Source of the DNA: Mayamaea pseudoterrestris
Lineage: Eukaryota; Bacillariophyta; Bacillariophyceae; Sellaphorales; Sellaphoraceae
NCBI GenBank assembly: GCA_027923505.1
Contig: BROI01000033.1
Coordinates: 62,001 to 126,000, forward strand
Reading direction: 5' to 3'
DNA: 64,000 nt
Part shown: positions 11,064-21,098 of the stretch, piece by piece
Layout of the letters: each line of letters starts with the position of its first letter
Position numbering within the stretch: position 1 is the first letter of the stretch
Notes under the pieces: model-generated
Database searches by the model: none
What the model saw: the letters and a program-made list of their open reading frames with translations, nothing else
What the model was told of the DNA's origin: nothing
Position numbers and translations under genes: made by a program

Positions 11064-12881
11064 TCAATTTTTACTCTTGATTGCATCGCGAATCTCTTTA
11101 AACCTTTGCACGCAATCTTTCTTGGTCTTGCCAGTAACGCCTTTCGCAATTGCAGCCCATCGCTCGTTCTTATCCATGGTGGCTGGAAACTTGCCAAGTC
11201 CATCTTGAAGTTGCTGATCTTGTTCGGTGCTCCAGTCATCGGGAGATGATGCAGCCGCGCCGTTGCCAGGAGACGCAGCCGCATTTGCACCATTAGGCTT
11301 CCCATTAGCAGCACCATTAGAAGGTTCCACCTTCGTCGACTGTCTCGCTACTTGATTGAACTTCTCTATACACTCTTCTTTCGTTCTCGGTATATCTTGC
11401 TGACACAGTGAGTTGATGTATGAGCATATTGTATCCCACCGATTAGCTCCGGCACCAGGATACTTCTTCACAGCCTTGGCAAGCGCCGATAGTTCGTGAC
11501 TTGTCCATGGATTAGTTTCTTTCCTGCTGCCATTAACATTTGCATTTGTTGCCGGACCATTGGCCAACGGACTCGATGTCTTTGATTCGTCGCACTCTGC
11601 GGCGTTTCCGTTTCCAGCCTTCTCGACATGCGTCTTTATAATGGCCAGACATTCAATGCCTTCTTTATTGTCAACGAGCTCGTTTAAAATTGTCAGTTCG
11701 TCCAATGACAAGATTGTACACAAAAGTTCAACGTCTTGCTCCATCTCGTATTGATCTTTATATAAACCGTTCTCTCGAAATGAATTGCTGCTTGTCCGCC
11801 GAAGTAGTTGTCGAGCTTTGCGCAAATGCTTTTTCTGTTGCTCGCGCTCAAGTTTCTCCTGTTGTTTCGCCAGCTTTTCGGCTTCCATATCAGCTTCGGC
11901 TTGTTGCTGTTTTAATATTTCCTCCTGTCGTTTTCGCTCCTCCTCTTCTATCCTATCCTGCTTTGCCTTTTCTTTGGCTTCTCGCTCAGCCTGTTTTTCC
12001 AATCGTAGCCGAGGGTCTGCGTCCATGGCACGTTCAACTAGCAGCTGAATCCGATTCAGTTCCGCCTTTTTCAATTGCTTGGCTCGTTTGTCAACCTGCT
12101 GTTGGATCCACCGCTTCTCGTAGCGCGATTCGGCATTCTCCAAGTCATTTTCAACCTCCAGCTCATCGGCAGCTTGCGCCGAAAAGTCTCGCCATGATTC
12201 AAAGTGAATCCAGTATTCGTAAAAGGAGTGAACCTCAATCATTGGAGTGTTGGCGTCGCCTAGTTGTGGTGGTTTGGAAAGTTGAAATGACTTTCGCTTG
12301 GCAGACGTTTTCGCTTTGGACTGAATATCAGGCCGCAATCGAGCATCGAATCGTAGATTGCGTTCAAAAATTGGCCCAAACAATCCGTAAAAGTCATCGT
12401 CAGTGTACATGAGTGCTGCATCGGCGAGGAGTTTCTCACGAGGCGGAGGGACGGTCTCGTCAAAAAATAGAACCGTACTGTCGTAAGCCTGCAGGAAGAA
12501 AACGATGTCAGTGACATAATCAAATCAGTCACTCGCATTCCACACAATCAAAACGCAGCAACCACGTTTACTGTTACAAGTCATTGCTTTAAATATACAT
12601 GACGATGCCAAATTACGTACCTGTCGTTTCACAGGGTCCATCAAATGATCATAGGCGCGCTTGACAGCCAAAAACACATAGTCCTCTTGCCCCCGTCCAG
12701 TCTTATCGGGATGATACTTTAACGAAGACTTGCGATAGGCCTTCTTGACTTGGTCAGGTGTCGCATGGTGCGGAACGTTTAGTATTTCGTAATGAGTGAG
12801 CTTGTTATCGTCCATCAACTCATCCTCCGTGTAGTCAAAAAGACTTGCCGGCTTTCCATCAGTGTCATCCGATGGAGGCAT
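11064..12881 (-). CDS. DNAJC2: zuotin/MPP11-type J-protein with two SANT domains (DNAJC2, ribosome-associated)
   Basis: Exons 12881-12621 and 12488-11064 are joined by a 132-bp GTACGT...CAG intron, giving 561 residues from ATG 12881, ending in TGA. A J-domain near residues 20-90 contains the Hsp70-stimulating HPD (KYHPDKTG). It is followed by the zuotin homology region (YGLFGPIFERNLRF, FYEYWIHFESWRDF), a long Lys/Glu/Gln coiled coil that in relatives contacts the ribosome, and two SANT/Myb-like domains (NPWTSHELSALAKAV..., DDWSTEQDQQLQDGL...) as in animal and plant DNAJC2. With an Hsp70-like partner (Ssz/HSPA14) this family forms the ribosome-associated complex that assists nascent chains. 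Family members carry about 70-90 residues before the J-domain, so an upstream exon is likely: a 3' splice signal (tttcccaag) ends at 12899 and coding-like sequence lies at about 12974-13080. Confidence 0.93.
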
Positions 12882-13268
12882 GACGAGACAGTTATACCCT
12901 TGGGAAACAAGCAAATTGATAGAGTAATGAGCGAGTGTTTAGAGACGGCAAGATGATGTTTCTCATTGTTCACCTTCCGACGACGAAACGATTGGTGGTC
13001 GAAAGTTCTGTGCGTACGCGCTGTCGGTCCGGTACCCCAGACTACCAGTCCGACGTTATGAAACTTTGCTCTCACTGTCACACCATTTTGACTTTATGGT
13101 ATATAGCAGGTACCTGCAAAGGATGTGGTGGGTGCAATTAGTTTGAGTCTAGAAAAAAATTAATCATTTTGTATGCTGCCCATGTAGCCCATGGAGAGTT
13201 ATTTGCAGCAACCTAAGACCTCTTGTCTAGCTAGTCATCTCGCCGAGCGCGACACCATGGGAGATTTC
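12882..13268 (-). other. upstream region of zuotin gene; candidate 5' exon
   Basis: The minus strand shows a possible intron from 12973 (GTGAAC) to 12899 (pyrimidine-rich ...tttcccaag) with a coding-like stretch 5' of it that includes GTGPTARTHRTF and FRRRK. This would suit the PVG...R-rich N-terminus of zuotin, but the frame across that junction does not fit the J-domain frame as I assign it, and no ATG was placed. The remainder up to 13268 separates it from the glycosylase gene. Confidence 0.3.
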
Positions 13269-14338
13269 CTACAAGAGTTGCTGTTCAGAAGCTTTGCCAT
13301 TGCTCCGCTCAAAATCGTCCAAGCCGGGGCCATAGACATACTGATCCCAAAAGTTTCGCTTCTGTTCATATGTCCACCGAGTAGCAGCCGGCGATACTGC
13401 CAACGCGCAAACTAGCGCAACCTTTCGCTGCTGCTCAACTCTATCATTGTCATTCCCAGCGCTACAATACTTTCCAAAAACATTGATGGAGCCTTCATGC
13501 TGTAATGGAACCAATTCTCCCGACGCCAGCCATTCCCGAAAATGTTTGACAAACAACTTGCATCCAGTGCTGCCGTTTGCGAAAACAATGCGCCGAATGG
13601 ATGGGTGCGCCTGGACAAACGTTTGAATGTCGTTCGGAATTTCCTTTCTGATATCTTGATCCAAGGATCCTGGCCGCTCGCAGCTTTGTACAACGTCCCA
13701 TAGACAGAAACCTTTGGCGACGAATCGTTCTAGTTGCTCGGAATATGGAATAATTGTTTCGTGGCGAAGATGCGCTGCAAACGCGTAGGGTTTGTTGCTG
13801 GATGGAGACACTGCCTCCTTTCGTCGAAAGCCGAGACAGTCGCCAACGATCCACCAAAAGGCGCTGGAAATGGTAAAATGAAGAAGTAGTCATGTGAGGA
13901 ATCGTGAAGATAATAAGCCGCTTTGCAGAGTGCATTAACCACAAGCATTACTACTTACTTCATGTCATGTCCAAAATATTCATGTCGTTCCAAACTCGCA
14001 ATGGATGGATGCGTGCCGAGAATGAGCGTGTGTGGTTCGGTTGGACGTAAACAATCGGGTAGCAACGTAGAATGCAGCAAGACCCCAAAGGATTCCGTCC
14101 GACGAGTCCTGGCAATCGCTTGTTTCTTTAATTTGGGAGAGCCTTCGTTGGATGAAGAGTCTGGAGTGACTCGTCTCACTTGTTTTGTCCGACTACGAGG
14201 AGGGGTATCAAGTGATGTGCTGCTGGTCGTTGCTACAAACGAGCTGGCGGAACGAGGAAGCGACGATGTTGCTATCATTGTCGCTGTCGCAGAAACAATG
14301 CGGGTTGAGCGTCGTAATGAAGTTGTCTTGCTACTCAT
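13269..14338 (-). CDS. hypoxanthine-DNA glycosylase (UDG superfamily, Mug/HDG-like, family 6)
   Basis: Exons 14338-13959 and 13863-13269 flank a 95-bp GTAAGT...CCAG intron that splits the Asn codon (AA|C) of the NAFW motif, giving 324 residues ending in TAG. The first ~100 residues are a Ser/Thr/Arg-rich basic extension that may target nucleus or organelle. The catalytic domain has LILGTHPSIASLER, YFGHDMNAFWWIVGD, GFCLWDVVQSCERPGSLDQDI, IPNDIQTFVQAHPSIRRIVFANG and a C-terminal SPAATRWTYEQK. These blocks match bacterial hypoxanthine-DNA glycosylases, in which the motif-1 Asn is replaced and the conserved Asn of NxFW serves catalysis. The enzyme would excise deaminated adenine (hypoxanthine) at the start of base excision repair. 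This type is mainly bacterial, so acquisition by gene transfer followed by intron gain is possible. Confidence 0.85.
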
Positions 14339-14619
14339 AACTCGTCTATGACCAAAATAGGTGCAGCAGTTCGAAATTGTTGTGGTTGCGAAAGATCAAA
14401 ATGAAGGGAAAGAAATCGAGGCGCGGCGGCGATCAGCGCGCGGTGGTGGTTGGCGCAGCGGCACTGAAAAGAATTCATCAGAAACGGAGCGACATCAATG
14501 AAAGCAGGATCAGCGACAACTATGGAGGATCTTTCGCCATCGGAACTGCAAATCTGTCTGCCTTACCGCAAGTGTTTCCTAGACTAGTAGCAAAGGCAAC
14601 CTAAATAAACATAGTGGTC
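14339..14619. promoter_or_regulatory. divergent promoter region between glycosylase and lipoyl-protein genes
   Basis: A 281-bp gap between divergent start codons must contain both promoters and 5' UTRs. A basic small open frame on the plus strand (about 14401-14604) has no family and is treated as chance. No specific element was identified. Confidence 0.4.
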
Positions 14620-15585
14620 ATGCTTGCATCAAGAGTATGCATCGCATCACGACGCATAATGGCAGTTTCGCAGCGCAGCTTTCTGACTCGAACACTGCCA
14701 GTTCTTGCCGACAAGAAGGACTTGCCCTATCACTTGGTCATGGGCCTTCCGGCTCTGTCGCCTACCATGGAAACGGGAGTCTTGGCCGAGTGGTATGTGC
14801 AGGAAGGAGACAAGTTTAGTGCTGGAGATGTGAGTAATAAGTGAAAGAGTCGACCGTTTCAGTGGGAGCAGCCGAGCAGCTGCTTGTCGATTCCCAGACG
14901 GTGGCCTATTATTTGCAGTTACAGTCAATTCGTTCGCATTCACTACTCAAGTGATTGATGAAAAACGGCGACGAACCTTTTTGCCTATAAGTATGACATT
15001 GCGGAATGTCATGTCAACCGAAAGCACGCAAACGAACCAGTAATCAATCTGATCTCATCCTTTTCTTTCCTATTATCCATTTAGGCCATTGCAAAGATTG
15101 AGACTGACAAGGCATCCATAGATTTCGAAGCCCAAGACGATGCCTATGTTGCCAAGATCCTCGTTGAAGCTGGTAGCGGCAATGACATCAAATGTGGAAC
15201 GCCCATTTTGATCACGGTCGACGAAGAAGCTGATGTCGCAGCCTTTAAGGATTATGAGCTACCTGCGCAAGCGGAAACTCCGGCACCTGCTGCTGCAAAA
15301 GTAGAGGAACCGGTCAAGGAGGCTGAAGCTCCAGCTCCTGTGACACCGGAACCAGTCAAGGCAGCTCCACCAGCCGCAGCAGCTGCACCCACTCCTTCCC
15401 CGCCGCCAAAGGAGGCTCCATCTGTGGCGACTGCTTCAGTTGCACCTCCCCCGAAAGCAACTCCATCAGCTCCTTCCTCCTTTCGACCGACCATGAACCC
15501 CGCATCGGCACTGCGCAAGTCACTTGGCAAGTCGCAGCAAAGCTACATTGATCGTTTTGGAACGACTGGTCAACAGCCAGTGTAA
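14620..15585 (+). CDS. mitochondrial single-lipoyl-domain protein, E2/protein-X-like but lacking a catalytic domain
   Basis: Exons 14620-14829 and 15085-15585 are joined by a 255-bp GTGAGT...TTAG intron; 236 residues, stop TAA. The N-terminus (MLASRVCIASRRIMAVSQRSFLTR) is a strong mitochondrial presequence. A lipoyl domain spans roughly residues 38-115 with LPALSPTMETGVLAEW and the lipoylation site IETDKAS (Lys79), as in pyruvate dehydrogenase E2 and protein X. An Ala/Pro-rich linker (about 120-195) and a short tail (MNPASALRKSLGKSQQSYIDRFG) end the protein. There is no peripheral subunit-binding domain that I can identify, and the 2-oxoacid acyltransferase domain with its HxxxDG motif is absent. 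It could be an auxiliary lipoyl carrier of the PDH complex, or the first part of a larger gene mis-ended here; the clean stop favours the former. Confidence 0.85.
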
Positions 15586-15635
15586 AGAGGCGCGCCTTGT
15601 TAGATGAAGCTATATGAGATAAACGTTAAACAATA

Positions 15636-15899
15636 TTAATTGATCTTTTTCAAAAAATGATGAATACGCATGTGGGCTTGAATAGCATATGTGATGACTA
15701 TTATACTTCCGCCAATAACGTTCGTTGTCCATATGACTAATGGAACGAAAAGGCAATACAGCCACTGCCCGATTAGTAGCATTCTATTGCGAGATATATC
15801 GCCAGGAATGGCGCGGCAAGGTCTGAAAGTCGCTGATAGTGCAGTAGTCGAATGCTCTGGTTTGGACGGTCGACTTGCCTGGCATGGCGGCACACTCAT
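15636..15899 (-). CDS. small membrane protein, hypothetical
   Basis: An 87-residue frame from ATG 15899 to TAA, with a polar N-terminal 40 residues, then about 35 hydrophobic residues (MLLIGQWLYCLFVPLVIW and NVIGGSIIVITYAI) that could form one or two membrane spans, and a basic tail (MRIHHFLKK). It lies only 47 bp downstream of the mitochondrial-like gene on the same strand and could be a 3' exon of it, though no good splice junction was found. No family is recognised. Confidence 0.4.
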   Translation of the reverse strand: MSVPPCQASRPSKPEHSTTALSATFRPCRAIPGDISRNRMLLIGQWLYCLFVPLVIWTTNVIGGSIIVITYAIQAHMRIHHFLKKIN

Positions 15900-15946
15900 T
15901 CCTCGTTACTTGTTGCACTCAATGCTGCCACCAATCAACGGCCTCA

Positions 15947-16537
15947 CTATCCGGGAACCGGCTTGTCAAAGTATCGCTGAACTATAAATGGCAGCTCCCA
16001 TCGTTGCAGCTCTCTCACAAACTCGGGCTCTTCCTTTGTCGTCTCCAGCAGTTTCAGTCGAGCCCAAACTGGCTCCTTCGGTTGCAGCTGCTTGGTGTAG
16101 GCCCGCCACAGCAACGGGCGATGCTCCTGGACCTGTTGCAAATGGTTTAGTACCGTTTGACGCTTAAACTCGGCGTGCAGCTCCTTCATGACTTCGGGTC
16201 GTTCCCAAATGCTTTCGCCAGGTCGAAGTTGATCTTTGAAGCGAGGAGCGTTCCACAAGTTTGGATTCGTCTGATGGACTTGTTGTTCGAATCGAAGTCG
16301 TTGTTTCTGAATATGCTCCTTCCGAAAAGCTTCTAGTTCAGCTGCTGATTGCAGTCCGTGGCTATCGGTTCCTTGGTGATTCAAAATGCTGTCAAAGCTG
16401 GTGGAAACGCTGCTGCAAGGAATTGCAACTGCTGATTGACCATTGTCGGCTGAACCCGGCATGCAGCGGGTCGAATTGCATTCAGATAGGCTAGCTGATA
16501 TGAAAAGAGATCTTAGTGATCGAGACAATATCGTCAT
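15947..16537 (-). CDS. putative mitochondrial protein of unknown function
   Basis: A single-exon frame of 196 residues from ATG 16537 to TAG. The N-terminus MTILSRSLRSLFISASL is Arg/Ser-rich and amphipathic, a typical mitochondrial presequence. The rest is rich in Gln, Arg, Trp and Pro, with a repeated pattern of NPNLWNAPRFKDQLRPGESIWERPEVM and RPLLWRAYTKQ...KEPVWARLKLL (LW-x(8-11)-P-x-(I/V)W-x-R), suggesting an internally duplicated element. A conserved-looking C-terminus ends RYFDKPVPG. It resembles small mitoribosome or respiratory-assembly factors in size and composition only; no family assignment is made. Confidence 0.6.
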   Translation of the reverse strand: MTILSRSLRSLFISASLSECNSTRCMPGSADNGQSAVAIPCSSVSTSFDSILNHQGTDSHGLQSAAELEAFRKEHIQKQRLRFEQQVHQTNPNLWNAPRFKDQLRPGESIWERPEVMKELHAEFKRQTVLNHLQQVQEHRPLLWRAYTKQLQPKEPVWARLKLLETTKEEPEFVRELQRWELPFIVQRYFDKPVPG

Positions 16538-16841
16538 GGTTCTTCTTGCAGAATGATGACTGTGTAGTTGTGAGGACGACAACGAATTAAGAGCATTGTC
16601 GAATCGGTGAAGTGGATCTACTCGTGAAGTATCTTTGAAACGTCATCTAGTCTTTTCAATTGTGTAAACTGACGACGTCATCCGTTTCTCGACGAACGTC
16701 ATTGCGCCGCGCCAAGTGCTTCCACGTGAAGCGTGCTCGGACGGCGCAGCCATTGCTTTCTTCTCCGCGCACTCTCGTCTCACAACATTCGACCTCACGA
16801 GACTATTCTTGTTTGACTACCATAGCAAGACTCTACGTAAC
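16538..16841. promoter_or_regulatory. divergent promoter region, mitochondrial-like protein / DnaJ
   Basis: A 304-bp gap between divergent starts. An in-frame but probably untranslated extension of the DnaJ frame runs through its right half. No specific motif was recognised. Confidence 0.4.
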
Positions 16842-18162
16842 ATGTTTGGCGGAATCCCATTTGAACATTTTGCGCATGGCGGCGGCATGCCGCGTCGCCA
16901 AGCGGCTCCAGCGGAGGCGGCCGACACCACCAAGCTGTACGAGTTGCTGGAAATTCCAAAGACGGCCACCCAGAAGGAAATTAAAAAGGCGTACTTTCGC
17001 ATGAGCAAGATTCATCATCCCGACAAGGGAGGTGACGAACACTTGTTCAAGGAGATTAGTGCAGCTTACGAAATTTTGAGTGATCCGGAGAAGCGCGAAA
17101 AGTACGACAAGTATGGGCTTGAAGGAGTCGCCGACGATAACGTTTCGGCCGCTGGAGGAGAGGACTTGTTTAGCATGTTTTTCGGTGGTGGCGGCGGTGG
17201 TCGACGAAGTGGTCCGCGCAAGGGTCCGTCGGTGAATCACCCATTGGCTGTCAGTTTGGAGGATTTGTACAATGGCAAGACTGTCAAGCTGGCAGTGAAC
17301 CGCAAGGTTATTACTGGAGATGTCGTTGAATGCTCCTCATGCCATGGGCAAGGCATGCGCGTCGAAATTCGACAGATTGCGCCTGGCATGGTGACGCAAA
17401 TGCAGCGGCAATGCAGCGCCTGTGGCGGACAAGGACGATCGGCTCCGCAGAAGAATGAGCGCAAGGTCTTGGAGGTGCACATTGAAAAGGGCATGCAGCA
17501 CAATGAGAAGATTGTCTTTCGAGAAATGGCGGACGAAATGCCTGGCGTGGAAACTGGAGACGTCAACTTTATTATTCAAGAAAAGGATCATGCCTTGTTC
17601 AAGCGAAAGGGTGCCGACTTGCTCGTCACGAAGGAGGTTTCCTTGAACCAAGCGCTCTGCGGATGGACGGTACGTGTACATTTGTTGGTCATTTTTCTGC
17701 AATTTGTATTGCTAGCTCTAACTTTTACTGCATGTTTTCAATATTTAGTGGAAATTTACTCACTTGGACGGCCGCGAGATTTGCGTCAAGACCCGACCCG
17801 GTCAAATCATTCAGTGCGAAACGACGGACCCCGAATCGGGACGAACACTTCCATATATCACAATGGTCAAGGACGAAGGCATGCCAAGTCGAGGCAATCC
17901 CTTTGTCAAGGGCAGCTTGTACATTGCCTTTCATGTCAAGTTTCCAAAGAAGCTTTCCAGTAATCAGATTGAAACTCTGCGCGAGATTCTTCCAGATGCT
18001 GATGTCATGCCCGATTATGATCCGGAACACGTTGAGGAGCATTTCATGGACATGGCCGACTTGCGACACTTTGGCAAGGGAGGAGCAGCTGCGCATTCCA
18101 ACGAATATGACAGTGACGAAGAGGGCAACGGACAACAAGGAGTGCAATGCCAGCAGAGCTAG
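16842..18162 (+). CDS. Type I DnaJ (DNAJA1/Ydj1-like) with reduced zinc finger and CaaX box
   Basis: Exons 16842-17669 and 17749-18162 with a 79-bp GTACGT...TTTAG intron; 413 residues, TAG stop. The J-domain has HPD at residues 59-61. A Gly/Phe-rich linker and the Gly6 run (110-125) follow. The zinc-finger region has only two CxxCxGxG repeats (C164/C167 and C191/C194) where canonical type I proteins have four. By alignment with Ydj1 these are repeats 2 and 3, which form zinc-binding module II, while repeats 1 and 4 (module I) are missing. The client-binding domains continue to the C-terminal EYDSDEE...GVQCQQS. The last four residues, CQQS, form a CaaX farnesylation box like CASQ in Ydj1 and CQTS in human DNAJA1. 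It should be a cytosolic Hsp70 co-chaperone, partly membrane-tethered. Confidence 0.93.
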
Positions 18163-18466
18163 GCTGGCGTAGGGTATTATAAGTGATTTTGAGTATGATT
18201 TAAAAGAATTGCTGTAGTTTAAATGTTGATAATAACGAGTATATATTCTTGGCAATCTTCGGGCGCTATCGTATCGCCGCGGTAGGAAATCTTCGAACCA
18301 GTCACAGTTCGATTTGGGTGAAAAGTCGTAGTGAGACCCGCTGCGACCTCTTAAATGACCGGAAAAGACTTCGACCATGCGCATTTGCGTCGGCACGAGC
18401 AGATCAAGATATCCGCTGCCGGAATAGCATTCACTGCAGGCAATCAGCATAGTATATACACCAGCC
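18163..18466. other. intergenic region between DnaJ and membrane protein B
   Basis: 304 bp between two same-strand genes, holding the DnaJ 3' UTR and the promoter of the next gene. No RNA gene or repeat was seen. Confidence 0.4.
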
Positions 18467-20971
18467 ATGGTCCAAATCGCCAACAAGCTGGAAGAGCGCG
18501 ATCCATTGGTCCGCATTGCCAAGCTTGGCAGTAGCAGCAACAAGTCCACGGATGCTTCCTCCGCTTCGAAAAAGTACTTTTACATGCTTGCATTCCTAGT
18601 CTTGATAATAGGAACGATAATGAGCAAAACATCCAAACAACAATCAACTGCGATATCGTCGACCAATCGAGCGATTGACAAGACGACCACTGATTCTCTG
18701 CTTCCAGCAAGCGAGGACGATGAGACGGATGACATTGGGCAATCGACAGTTCAGCAGCAAGACAATCAAGCTGCAGAATCATCCGGAGACGATGGCGGCG
18801 GCGGCGGCGAAGCTGAAATTAGCGATAATGATGCAGGAGAAGCTGATACTACGACTGATGATGACGAAAACGATGACGAAACGATTGACAATGAGGACGA
18901 TGGCGCCGACGAAGAGATTGATGAGACTCCTGCCGATGAAACAGCGAGTGAGAAGGATGAGACTCCTATCGAAAATATAGTGAGTGAGAATGATGAGATT
19001 CCTGCCGAAGAAACAACGGGTGAGACTGTCGATGACGCAGCGAGCGAAACGGAAGAATCACCACCAGCAGCCATGCCATCATCTCTTCCCGGCCCTGCTG
19101 AAGATTGGGCTTGGATAATAGAACACGAAATTATTCCGCCGCTACGTGTCACCGACTTTTCGCTTCCAAAGTTACTGGAGCAATTCCAGCAGGCTCGCCA
19201 GAACATGTACGAGCAAATGGAGCGCGACTATGGCGCCGAAACGTTCAAGGCAATGTTTCTTCGCGAGGGAGACGTTTCCGTCGGTCGCACCGCTTTAGAG
19301 TCTCCGCACCATCTGTCGCGCGCTCGCATCACGCGAAAAATGGTCATGAAGATATTGCAGGTGCAGACGCAAATGCAGGCGGTGGAGCAAAACAATCAAC
19401 GAATGTTGCGAGTTGGAGGGCGAGACTTGCAAACGGAAGACGATGCTCAACCCCTCATGATACCCTTTGTTTGGGCCACGAGTGGGCACAGCTCGGCGGC
19501 TGGACATGGCAATTACTACAATGAATCTTACACGGCGCAGCTTGAACGCATGGGTGTGCAAGTCTTTGAAGCGGTGGGCTTGCACTTGGTCGGACGCAAC
19601 TTTGCAATGGGTGGTACACTGAGTGGAATGGAGGTGGGGTCCTGTGTGGATCAAATCTATGGTTTTGATATCGACGTATTGAGTTGGGACTTTGGGATGG
19701 TAAGTAATCCTTGTAGGTTGCCTGTGTTTTTTTGTCACACACTTGAGCAAACGATTCGCGGAAGCTAACCTACTTTCTTTATGCAATAGACTGATGGTCG
19801 AGCTCTCGGAATCTTTGAAAACTTCTTCAGTCACGCTGCCATGCATTTAAATCGCCCCGCCATGGTCGCTCTGAATGCCAATGGACGATTTGATCTTGTT
19901 GGCCAGCTCGAGGAGAATGGCTTGCCAATTATGTACATGTCCGAACCAGAGGTTAAAAAAGTCTTTGAAGCAGTTCCTGATACTCTCGGGCGGACGCAGG
20001 AACAGATTGATGAAATGCCACTTATTGTTCGAAACTTTAAGTGCGACAACAAGATTGAGGTGGGCGACCCGGGCTGCGCTGACTTGAAGTTCACGCCGGA
20101 CCATTGTCCAGATCGCAAGTTTAGAACAAGCTGGCATCCTGGGTGGAGATGGCATCTTACCTTTGGTAACATCATCGCTTTAACCTTGACGGAGATGCTC
20201 GAAGACGCCTTGAAGTATCTCATGGAACGAGAAGCATATACAGTTCCGGAGCTTCTTAGCCAATTGCGGGCAGAAGAAGTGGAGGAATTCCAAAATTTTA
20301 CAAACAGCGATATCTTAACCCCCGGCAAGACTGACATTGTGTCGGAAGACCAGCTGAATGGTCTTGATATGCGAACACTTCTGCGGTCGAAACCTATTTG
20401 TCGAACATGTCGTCTGCCAGCCATGGCGCGGTATCTGGGATTGATGACCGAGACAACCCCTGGTGATATGTTTCATTACCCAATGGGATCTAGTTATGAA
20501 GAAGCGACATCGCAAGCCAACGAACAGAGCATGATGCGGCTTGTCTGGGAGGCAAAAGATCGGCAGCAATGCGAAGTGCCCTTGAACCAAGATTTCAAGG
20601 ACTACTACATGGTCACGGCTCAAGATGGTTGGCAATCGCTCATTATTCCAAATGACAGGGAAGCCGATTACTATAAAGCGAGCGATCCATATAAGGGCAT
20701 AGTGATGGTGACGATGCCAATATGTGATTGGGGCAATTGCCCCGCAGGTGCTATAAGAGAAGATGGCTATGCGTCGGGTAGTCTGGAGATGACAGTTAAC
20801 GGTGTGAAGGTGACTAATGCGACTGTTGCATGGGGGAGTCACTTTCTGCGGCACGGGGACGGGGAGGTGATTTTTCCGCCTAACGACCAAGGTCGCTTCG
20901 AGATAAAAGTCAGGGTGAATGGAGACACTACGGCGAACCATGCAAGGTTTAGCACCTTTACCATCTGGTGA
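18467..20971 (+). CDS. type II membrane protein with SGNH-hydrolase-like luminal domain (paralogue B)
   Basis: Exons 18467-19699 and 19790-20971 with a 90-bp GTAAGT...ATAG intron; 804 residues from ATG 18467 (ccATGG), stop TGA. A short cytoplasmic head precedes a membrane span (FYMLAFLVLIIGTIM, about residues 39-55). A long acidic low-complexity stem of Asp/Glu/Thr repeats (about residues 75-205, for example DETPADETASEKDETP) is absent from paralogue A. The luminal domain carries GHSSAAGHGNYYNESY, GRNFAMGGTLSGME and DIDVLSWDFGMTDG, and the C-terminal region QDFKDYYMVTAQDGWQS and REDGYASGSLEMTVNGVKV. Identity with paralogue A is high throughout the luminal part. The two genes lie about 10 kb apart on opposite strands and have introns at different positions. 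Function is unknown; an SGNH-like esterase or carbohydrate-modifying role is a guess. Confidence 0.82.
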
Positions 20972-21098
20972 ACTAAGTTCTTTAATTACATCTATATTGC
21001 AACGCTGCTCAACCTTAGTCAGAGTACTGTACTGTGTCTCTCTTAACCGCGCATATAATTGTGACTACGTAGCTCATGTCATCTTCTTCAATTTTGAA

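Noticed and set aside
14377-14604. A 75-codon basic open frame on the plus strand upstream of the lipoyl-protein gene.
   Set aside because: It lies in a 281-bp divergent promoter, has no domain and composition like neighbouring non-coding DNA.
16716-16841. An N-terminal extension of the DnaJ protein upstream of ATG 16842.
   Set aside because: The extension has no ATG at its beginning, no family similarity, and J-proteins of this type begin shortly before the J-domain.
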